Assembly: GCA_026075535.2 (NCBI GenBank)
Contig: AP026541.1
Span: forward strand, 7,068,001-7,132,000
DNA: 64,000 nucleotides
From: Tricholoma matsutake
Taxonomy: Eukaryota; Basidiomycota; Agaricomycetes; Agaricales; Tricholomataceae
Reading direction: 5' to 3'
The notes beneath the pieces were generated by a model. That model had not been told where the DNA came from and did not search any database. It saw only the letters and a list, made by a program, of their open reading frames with translations. Shown here piece by piece: positions 55,888 through 64,000 of this stretch. Numbering within the stretch: position 1 is the first letter of the stretch; each line of letters starts with the position of its first letter. The translations under genes and the position numbers were made by a program.

Positions 55888-56108
55888 GCAATCTACAGCC
55901 TTAACTTGCAACTCGCAAACTTACTCAAAACCACTAAGGAAGCCTCTTAGTGCGTGAACCTGAATGACTCTATGCAGAAGCCCTGCTAGAGGGCACTACC
56001 TATCTTACATCGGATGCTCCAAGTAAGACTAGTGCCAAACAACTCGTCGAGGAAGCACCTCGTTGAACGACATCAACTAGATCAAGTGGTTGAGGCTTCG
56101 CCCTAAAC
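55888..56108 (+). repeat. V 3' LTR, second part
   Basis: It continues from 45195 after Z and its duplicated TCTAG and ends CGCCCTAAACA, homologous to the end at 38919. Confidence 0.85.
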
Positions 56109-56452
56109 AGGGGTTCATTTTTTCACAACTCTAAAGGATGTTTCCCAAGTCAGCTTTTCATACTTTAACTCTCTGTGTGTAGGGCTGTCGTTTGCATGTC
56201 GTTGCTGTTAGCCATTCACCACCGCTGCCACCTGTCATTGCCATCTGCTAGCACCTGCTATACACCCCACAAGCAGTGGCTCATAGCAGTGGGGGTGGGT
56301 GCTGGGGTCATTGCCATCATTGTCATTGCTGCTGATGATGTGTGGGCCATGAACACCATGAGAGTTTTTAGTTGCGATGGAGGATAGGAGAATATCAAGA
56401 ACTTCAAGGTGGGAAATGGCAGATGGTGAACTGTGAGCAAGGTCAGCATGCC
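56109..56452. other. Unassigned sequence between V and the MITE nest
   Basis: It follows the V 3' LTR directly. It has a short open frame but nothing I recognise; it is probably older repeat or intergenic DNA. Confidence 0.4.
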
Positions 56453-56739
56453 TAGGGCAAGGCAGGGGTTACCCCTAGGTGTCAAATCTCATACCCTTAC
56501 CCCTACCCCTGAACACCCTACCCTTAGGGGTAAGGGTATGGAAACATATAAGGGTTGCCAAGGGTATGGGAGGGTTTGTCAAGGGTACAAGGGTTTGGCA
56601 CAAAATCAACATATTTGGAGCAAAATTCATTTGAAAAGTGTTGATAACAATTGTATTTACCATTAATATCACATATTAATACCTCTGATTAACATATGAA
56701 AGCCATTATCATGTTGGACAGTCACAAAATCTGAATTTA

Positions 56740-57211
56740 CAGCTAATTGCATATTTGTTGGCAGTAAACAAATGACATGTTAGTTACAAAAATGGCAGAC
56801 TTAGCCAAAATTTCACAAGTGCCCGCTCTCATACCTCAACTAATTATTTCCACAGTCACTTTCAGACTTTACCTTTGCTGGAGAATCTGTAGATAAGTAG
56901 CTTAGCTACAGTTCTTGTGTATAAAAAAATGTTCTAAAGTCTAATTTGAATTAATGGGCTGCAAACTACAGCACAAACTAATTTATACCTGCTTTTTGAG
57001 AATGAAGGGATCACAAAAAAACATTTTAATCAGTAATAATTGTAGCAATGCCATTTATGTACAGATTCTCCAGCAAACACAAAGTCTGAAAGTGACTGTG
57101 GAAACAATTAGTTGAGGTACGAGAGCAGGCACTTGTGAAATTTTGGCTAAGTCCGCCATTTTTGTAACTAACATGTCATTTGTTTACTGCCAACAAATAT
57201 GCAATCGGCTG
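56740..57211. mobile_element. TA-target MITE (472 bp)
   Basis: Starts CAGCTAATTGCATATTTG; the right end is its near-perfect inverted copy, with arms of about 150 bp. Flanked by TA on both sides. The uninterrupted sister at 29555-29575 has a single TA at this point. Tc1/mariner-like by target choice; no coding sequence. Confidence 0.93.
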
Positions 57212-57374
57212 TAATTGATGAAAATCTTGAATATGAGTCTTTGTAGCTGAAAAAATCAAATGATATTCTTACATAAGCATACCCCTGGCATACCCCTGTA
57301 CCCTTAGTAAGGGTACAGGGGTATGCAAGAGTATGAACTTCCAAACCCCTACCCTTACCCCTCATACCCTTAGC

Positions 57375-59874
57375 TAGGGTGTAGCACAGGTCACACTGCA
57401 GGTAAAATTTCACACACTGCACCCGTACCTGTGTATACCGTACCCGTTCTAACACCACAACTGCAGTGACAGGTTTTTACCATGGTGTTGTGAAACACCG
57501 CAGGCCACAGGTGTGACACCATGAATATACACCATCATTTTGATTCTTTTATTTGATGTTCTACATTGTTAAACATAGTGTAATAACCCTTGGCTTACTT
57601 AGCTACACCCTGTATATGATACCTAAGCTACAGACAATAGGGCTTTTTTATTTGAATGATGACATTTGCATGAGGGTACAACACAAGTATTAAAATTTTT
57701 CATTAAACTAATTTACAGGGAGGGTCCATGAAACTAATTAAAGATAGAAACAAAAAAACCTCCCTTCCCTGGTGTCCTCATCCGTTCCCCCCCATCATTT
57801 GTTGTTTGTTGTCACCCCTGTCCTCCCTGTTGTCCTTGTTGTCCATGGCATTGTTCGCCGCCCCTGTTGTGCCTGTCATTCCCATGGTGGTAGTGGTTCT
57901 TGTCATCGTCATCGGTGGCTATGGCCATCATCCTCATCCTAGTTGTCCTCATCCTGTCGCCATGTCCATCTTCCCATTGTTCCCATCCTCCCCATCATGG
58001 TTGCGTTGTTCCCTCATCCCATTGCACCACCCAACCACCCTGCGAGCAGGGGCCCACAGCGGTGGTGGTAGGTGACAGGGTCGTGGGTCATTGGGTTGTT
58101 GCAACATAAGTAAAACCTATTGTAAATGAAAACCTGAGTTAGTTGAAAGAAAAAAAAGAAACGAACAAATAAAAACTTGCTTGGGGCCCATTTCATGTGT
58201 GATGGGGCCGGCCCCTCCCCCTCCCTGTTGCCTTCATTCCCGCTGTTCAATTGTTCCCACTCCCCCCATTGCTCCCACTTCCCATCATCTTCTTTGTGTC
58301 CATGTCGTCATTCCCATCGTTAGCCCTGTCTCTTGTCCAGTGGTGATGGGGGGTGCTGGTTCGTGCTTGTCGTCCCATCATTGTTCCCCTCCATGTTGTC
58401 GTTGTCATTGTTCTGCCTGCTGTTGTCCCTGTAGTCATTGTTCCCTATTTCCACCCCGGGAGCAGTTGTTCACGGTGGTGCTTTGGGGAGCTGTAGTGGG
58501 TCATGTTGTTGTGAGATAAAACCTGTAGATAGTGAAAACTGAAGTGAGTTGAATGAAGAAAAACAAGAAACATGATATATAAAGACTTATGTATTTGAGG
58601 GTGTCATGGTCGTGGTCGTGAGTTGCTCATGGCAGTTTGTTGTTGGTGGTCTTTCTCAGTCGGTGGGTGCGGGTGTGTTGGATGGGCAGTCACATCGCTG
58701 AAAGTGAGTTGAAACCTGTAAACAATGAAAATAAAGTTAGTTGAATAAGAAAAAACAAGATATGAGCAAAGAAAAACATACCTGGGGCCCAAATGATGAT
58801 AAACATTGTCTGGACCCATTTTTCACAGGGCTGGAGGTGGGTGCCATTGTGTACGTCCTCGTTGTTGACATGCTGGGGTGGTGGTGGCTCAGTCGTTGGG
58901 TGTGGGTGTGTTCATTGGAGTCGTCATGTCAATGAATAAGCTAGCTGGATGAACCAAAAAACAAAGAAACAAACAAAGAAAAACTTACTCGGGGCCCAAA
59001 CAACGATACACATTGTTTGAGCCTGAGCCTTGTCCTCATACCCCCCGTCCCATTCCCATGTTCATCTTCCACATCATTGTCCCCTCACCATTGCATTGTG
59101 TCGTGCATTGGTTGAGGTAGTCATGTCATTGTGAGATAAACCCTGAAAATAATGTAAATAGAAGTAAGCTTAATGAAGAAAACAATAAAGGAACAGAAAG
59201 AGAAATACCTGTGGCCCAAATGATGCATATCTACATGTCATTTGGGCCTGTGCCTCATCCTCGTACCACATCCCGTCCCTGTGTTCACCTTCCTGCCATT
59301 TGTTCATTCAGTGGTGGTGGTGGCCATGTGGTCCCCTCATCGCTGTCACTCACATCCTGTTTGGATGGGGAGGAGGGTGGCATTGCATCGGCAGCTATTG
59401 TCAAGCTGAGAACAGTCTAACATAGCAAAAAGAACAATTGGTTACTTAGTTGAAGAAAAAGAAACAAAGAACTTACTGGTAATTTGATGGGGCAGGTTGT
59501 CATGGTGAGAATACAAGTTTGATCTAGAAAAGAAGAAGTGTGGATTATGAGTAGTGAAAAGGAGAAAGAAATTAGATGTTAGTACATGTTAGTATTGGCA
59601 AGCAGTGACGCAACACGTCAATTGATTAGTTGCGTTCCCACAGTCTTGTTTCACTGAGCATTGCATAACCAACAAAGATTGACATGAATAAATTAAGCAA
59701 AATTGTGATAAGTTATTAGCTAGCTGGGCACAACTTGGCAATACTGTGAAAACCTGTGACACCGTGTGTATGGGTGCGGTATGACACAGGTTGAGGATTT
59801 CAGGCACCGTACCCATACCTGTGTACCCCGTGACCTAAACACCACAGGTTTACCCACACCTGTGCTATTCCCTA
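57375..59874. mobile_element. 2.5-kb hAT-like non-autonomous element
   Basis: Ends TAGGGTGTAGCACAGGT and, in reverse complement, TAGGGAATAGCACAGGT. 8-bp duplication CCCTTAGC (57367-57374, 59875-59882); the sister MITE has one copy of it at 29727-29734. Both subterminal regions are dense in ACCTGTG/CACAGGT. The interior (58090-59490) has about six imperfect copies of a module with a GTGAGTTGAATGAAGAAAAA-like half and a GGGGCCCAAATGATG-like half. No transposase domain recognised. Confidence 0.9.
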
Positions 59875-59931
59875 CCCTTAGCCCAAAAACACAAGGCTAT
59901 ACCCCTACCCCTGCCTTGCCTTAAGCATGCC

Positions 59932-60332
59932 CCAGAGATAATGCAGAGATGCTGGACTCACAGTGGCAATTTTGACATGGAACGCAGAAGCAAGAAACAA
60001 GCTTGTCTTATGAGTACAAGCCAACTATCAGCTTCACTGCTCCTCACCAGCCCAAACAAAATATCTAACCCAACATCAGTCAACCTTCATTCAAAATAGA
60101 ACAAAATGTACCCTCACCCTTGCACATTCTACCTGACCAAATTGCCAGCACCTCATCAATTCTCCCACCATCCTCTCCTCCCTCAGCCCATGTCACCACG
60201 CTTGCAACTTCACTACATTGTTGAGCCTCTTCTTCTTCCACTCACTTGTTCCACTGCACAAGGCACCCATTCTGAAACTATTTAAATGGCCTTCTCTGTG
60301 CACTCTCACAACTCTAATGACATAACAGAAAT
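59932..60332. other. Sequence between MITE nest and transposase
   Basis: No open frame of note. It may include the 3' non-coding end of the transposon that carries the transposase. I could not identify a CACTA-type terminus. Confidence 0.4.
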
Positions 60333-61325
60333 TTAATTCCATTCAGCTACAGCCTGTGATAGTAATCTACTTTGGTCAATAATGGACCACCTCCCATGGT
60401 CCTTAATGCGCCCAACTACACATTTTATCTGATTGAGATCAACAAATTCCATAGGCCCCAAGTCTTCATAGTAGTTGATCCCACATCAATTAGTGGCTGG
60501 CTCCAAAAATTTGACCTGATTGATGAATGCATAGATGAAAGAATCAGCCTCAATGTTATGTATAGGGGAGTGAGGGATATCGACAATGACAAAGTGGAGG
60601 ATTTGCCCAAAGAAATCTTGCAGATCAAACTCTGGTGTTTGATGTGGTAGATGAGCAAATTTGTCAATGGCGAGTTGATACTGGAGGACAAGTAAGTTAA
60701 TATGCACGAAATAGTGTAGTGGGAGGCTTACCCAGACAAATGACATATCTCAACTGTCAGATCTGAGTGGAACAAAGTCATGAGCATGCATAACATCACC
60801 ATCCTCCAGCTGGCACACATGGCCATATTGGGCAAATTGAGTATTCTGGGGTATAAGCTTCTGAATTATTGATACAGACTTGTTAAAGCGAGTGGCTAGG
60901 GTGGCAATGAGCTTTGTCCTCAGAGGAGCGGGGAGGGTCCCTTGGGGGGAGAAAGAACATATAACAGGTCTAGCTCACTATGATAAGGGAGCAGGTTCAC
61001 CAACATGACTAGAGACTTACATGAAGGCAACTTGACATCTGTATCATGATGGACAGGAGGTAAGAGAATAAGTTGTTCATGCAAGCCATAGAGGAGGGTT
61101 ATGTGCATCAACTGTGCACGAGAGGTAACATACTTGTTGATGTCTGCATAGGGAAACTGTTGGCTCCTGATGTTACAGAGAATGTCGCCACAATGGCGCT
61201 CCATTGGAAATGCCCAATAAGCCCAGACTGGACCCATAGCCCTGATACTTGGTGCAATGTGAAGCAGCGCATGGATGGTGATGGGACAACAGGCTACACG
61301 CAGCAGATTATTTTGGTAGTATAGA

Positions 61326-61372
61326 CTGCTCATCTATCAGACAGCATCCTGCTGGCAACAAGAAACACATAC
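61326..61372 (-). other. Intron 2 of the transposase
   Basis: 47 nt, GTATGT...GAGCAG. Removing it joins QKYE to LYYQNNLLRV in frame, skipping a stop. Confidence 0.65.
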
Positions 61373-62906
61373 CATTCATACTTCTGTACCCATCTCTGGA
61401 AACCTCTCTCAAGGTCATTAACTTGATCTTGGGTGATTTCGAATTTGAGGCAGAGTGTTAGCAGTTGAACTAATTCCATGAAGTGCTTGTAGTACTGCAG
61501 ATGCACAAATTGGCCTTTGAGGAGAGTAGGGGCGATGTATAATGTCCAGATTGAATGAGTTTCAGTGATCATCTGCACCTTCTCTGATGCTATATTTGGA
61601 ACCCTAGTGCCAAATGCCACAGGATAGTTTTTCCTGCCTTCACGGTGGCCTCTCCAATAGCCTCCCATACTGTCAGTCCCAATACATAGCCTTTGTTGTC
61701 ATGGGAAATATTTTTAAACTCTCCAGTCCAGAAGCAAATCAAGTTGGGAATGAGATGAGCCCATATCAGATGCATGAAATTGTAAGGGAAGGACACAGGA
61801 AAAGAGAGGGAGCTTAAGGTGCTGAGCAGCGGTAAACCTTTGACGCCATACTTGGTTGCAAGGCCTTCATAATCCACATTGGTTGACATGTACTGGACTT
61901 TCTTGCTTGCTCCATGAATGATGTGTGATTTCATAGTGGAAGCGCACATGGGTCATATTGCTCCTGTGAGCCTGGGAAGCCATCATGGCACAAAGGAACA
62001 TAGTGCATTGTCACTCGCAAGGATGGAATGCAGACTCCTTTGATTGTACACATGCAGCATGGAGAGATTGCATTGTGGCCCTTCATGCGCATAATCATCG
62101 AGACAGCCGGTATATCGCCAAAGATGATGATCAGATATGCATGTAAGGGGAAGACAACCTTGGTGATCACATCAAAAGCAGAAACACCAATCTTGAGCTG
62201 CAGAAGTTCCTGGACTAGGGGCCATAAAAATGAATCAAAATCGCAGGGTTTCTTTGGTCCAGGAACCACTCCAATTGAGATGATGTTCTGCTTGAGAAAC
62301 TGCTCTTCAGGAGGGAGGTTATAATTGAATAGAATAATTGAATAATTGGCCATGCAGTCTTGGTACAGTGCTTGAAGAGGCCAAAGCCATCTGTGGATAA
62401 CCCAAGTGCAATGTCACGAGGATCAGAAAAGAACCATGTTGGGAGCTCTTCAGTGTCAATTGTGATGAGGGTCTCTCAGAGTGAATGATAATGAGTGCCA
62501 TCAAAAATATTGGTTAATTTTGTTGGGTCAGCTTTGTGTTTGGACCAGTACTGCATTTTTATTGCATAGGAAGTACTTGCAAGCATTGCGCAGAGATGGG
62601 AAATAATGGGAAGATACTCAAAGATTGCCTGTGGTGTTGTCCCATTGGCTTTATAGCGGTCAGTGTTGCATTTTGGGCATTTCTTGAGGGTTTTGTATGG
62701 GCAAGTATAGCAGATGCATGAAGAGGGGCAACAGTGATAGTGCACGGGCTGGAAACCAGAGAGAAACTGAACACGTTTCTTTGTATTCTTCAGGGAGTCT
62801 ATTGGAGACTGAGGGAAAATGAAGTGAAGTTTGTTGAATGCTTTGTCAAGTTTGAGGGCATAGGCATGGAGGAGGGTCAGGTCACTCTCATCCAGGATAT
62901 TTCCCT

Positions 62907-62959
62907 CTGTAAGTACATCTGTCAGACAATGGTAAAGGTATAATTTGACATGGACTCAC
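62907..62959 (-). other. Intron 1 of the transposase
   Basis: 53 nt, GTGAGT...TTACAG. Removing it joins SRL and GNILDESDLT in frame through a GAG codon. Confidence 0.75.
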
Positions 62960-63703
62960 CTAATCGTGAGGCTTCCTTCAAGAAGCTTTCACCAAGGAGG
63001 TCCCATACTGAGACCCCTTCCTGTCCCAACTCTGCGCTTGGCATTTCATATTCACCCTCATCTTTCTGGAAGTCTTCGTTGCTGTTGAAATCCTCATCCT
63101 CCATGACCTCATCTTCTTGCATGACCTGATTCTCTTCTGTGACCTCATCTTCCTCATCTTCCTCATCACAACAAACTGCCGCACATGGTTATGCCCCCAT
63201 TGTTGTAAGCCAACTTGCTCAACACAATGGGCAATGTGATGGGAGCGGCATAAGTTGGTCAAACCATACTCATCACTGAGGGGTGGCACAAATGATGGCG
63301 ATGGTTTGGGGGAGCCATTGTTGACTCCAGATGGTCCTGCCTCACCCATCTGCAAGTCTGGATTTGCTTCTGGAATGACCTGTGATGGACAACCTTGATT
63401 GTTGACATTTCCTGGGAGATCATTAGACGTATAGTTGTCAAAATCCTCACCTGTGGTAGAGTTATGCATGGGGTCCTCCACTAACAAAAGGGCTCATCGA
63501 GCAGGAGCTCGGCATCCAATGACCTGTTGCTTTGGTGAAGGGCAAGATGATTTCTTTTGTCTGGTCTTCCTTATTGAGGGCTGGTTCTGTGCAAGGATAC
63601 TTGACATCAAAAGTGAAGGACCTTGCCCTGTCTCATGATGCCTTTCAGTCTTCTGGATGACCAACTTGCCACAATTACATGCACAGAGATGCTTAGTGGC
63701 CAT

Positions 63704-64000
63704 GACTGAAGAACAGATGTTAGTGGGCATGCTCATGGACATGGGGATCAGCTCACCAGGATATACCTCTCCACACCCATTATTGTCCTCCTCGTTGTCA
63801 ACTTGAGCCTTGATATCAATGAAACAGCAGAAGGCTGTGCATTGTGCCTTTGGCAATGTTCCTAAGTTTTCTATGAGCAGATATCAGCATTTTGTATTGA
63901 TTTTTATTGGATTCTTAGGCTTATTTTTTGTATTATCATTCATTTGGCATGTACTATGTATCTAGTTTACTGACTAGCAAAATGAATCAAAAGGAACTTA
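63704..64000. other. Upstream of the transposase, to the window edge
   Basis: The minus frame of the transposase is open to 63856 but without recognisable motifs. The last 140 bp are AT-rich and I see nothing in them. Confidence 0.4.

Larger units (their letters stand above)
38817..56108 (+). mobile_element. V: gypsy element, 3' LTR split by Z
   Basis: Own sequence 38817-45195 and 55888-56108. The 5' LTR survives only as its last 103 bp because X-young abuts it. Order: gag, frameshift site, protease, repeat linker, reverse transcriptase, RNase H, integrase, chromodomain, extra ORF, 3' LTR. About two dozen premature stops, essentially all TGA, while the pol frame is kept over 3 kb. Confidence 0.9.
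56453..59923. mobile_element. hAT-type MITE A2 carrying two nested elements
   Basis: Same family as 29275-29760. Ends TAGGGCAAGGCAGGGG and, in reverse complement, TAAGGCAAGGCAGGGG; 8-bp duplication AGCATGCC (56445-56452, 59924-59931). It holds a TA-target MITE (56740-57211) and a 2.5-kb hAT-like element (57375-59874); without them it is 489 bp. Confidence 0.93.
60333..63703 (-). pseudogene. tnp2/Plavaka-like (CACTA group) transposase
   Basis: Likely start ATG 63703-63701, with Cys-rich HLCACNCGKL at the N-terminus. Then an acidic region, the block LTLLHAYALKL (after intron 1), LSGFQPVHYHCCPSSCICYTC and CPKC-Y (62650-62760), FDGTHYHSL, FFSDPRDIALGLSTDGF (62385-62435), FDSFLWPLVQELL and FGDIPAVSMIMRMKGHNAISPCCMC (62040-62250), SFPYNFMHLIWAHLIPNLICFWTGEF (61700-61800), PITIHALLHIA and MGPVWAYWAFPMERHCG (61190-61290), FGQI, and CVVGRIKDHGRWSIIDQS at the end; stop TAA 60333-60335. 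Three or more small frameshifts (near 62340, 61945, 61625) and several TGA make it inactive. The family call rests on these blocks as I remember them. Confidence 0.8.

Noticed and set aside
60205..60225. CACTACATTG as the CACTA-type left end of the transposon
   Set aside because: No matching inverted end or 3-bp duplication can be seen within the window.

Overview
The window looks like nuclear DNA of a mushroom-forming basidiomycete (Agaricomycetes), in a gene-free, repeat-on-repeat region. The reasons are the many chromodomain Ty3/gypsy elements, a tnp2/Plavaka-like (CACTA-group) transposase with two ~50-nt GT-AG introns, hAT-type MITEs, and no bacterial gene structure. I find no convincing host gene, rRNA, tRNA or CRISPR array. 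Nearly all of the 64 kb is transposons inserted in transposons, and many insertions are proven by target-site duplications (TSDs).

For reference I use letters. 1-8473: W2 (minus-strand gypsy, gag and protease only, running off the left edge). Its 5' LTR is split by U, a small LTR element with a non-gag/pol ORF. U is itself split by T, an internally deleted gypsy element. To the right lie W3 (integrase tail plus LTR, plus strand) and U2 (tail of a second U-like element). 8474-32769: X-old, a decayed minus-strand chromovirus split twice: by Y (9002-24843, 15.8 kb, itself carrying W at 11711-17386) and by a gag/pol-less LTR element called LARD here (27729-32279, carrying two hAT MITEs and a solo X LTR). 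32770-38816: X-young, a nearly intact X copy whose LTRs differ at about 2 of 426 positions. 38817-45195 plus 55888-56108: V, a plus-strand gypsy element whose 3' LTR is split by Z (45196-55882, minus), which carries another solo X LTR. 56453-59923: a hAT MITE with a TA-target MITE and a 2.5-kb hAT-like element nested inside. 60333-63703: the degraded transposase.

Cross-cutting observations. (1) T, V and X each carry, 2 nt after the 5' LTR, a 10-12-nt sequence complementary to the LTR about 25-35 nt after a TATA box, as in Tf1/sushi-type self-primed reverse transcription. (2) W, W2, LARD, Y and Z instead have one nucleotide and then a run of 6-10 T after the LTR. (3) V has a canonical -1 frameshift heptamer directly before the gag stop. 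(4) Y and Z share a large third ORF of about 800 codons downstream of integrase, and V has a different ORF there. (5) Premature stops are overwhelmingly TGA, mostly where related copies have or predict Arg, pointing to CpG deamination. Reverse-transcriptase active sites are altered (YLDN, YMND) in Y, Z and V.
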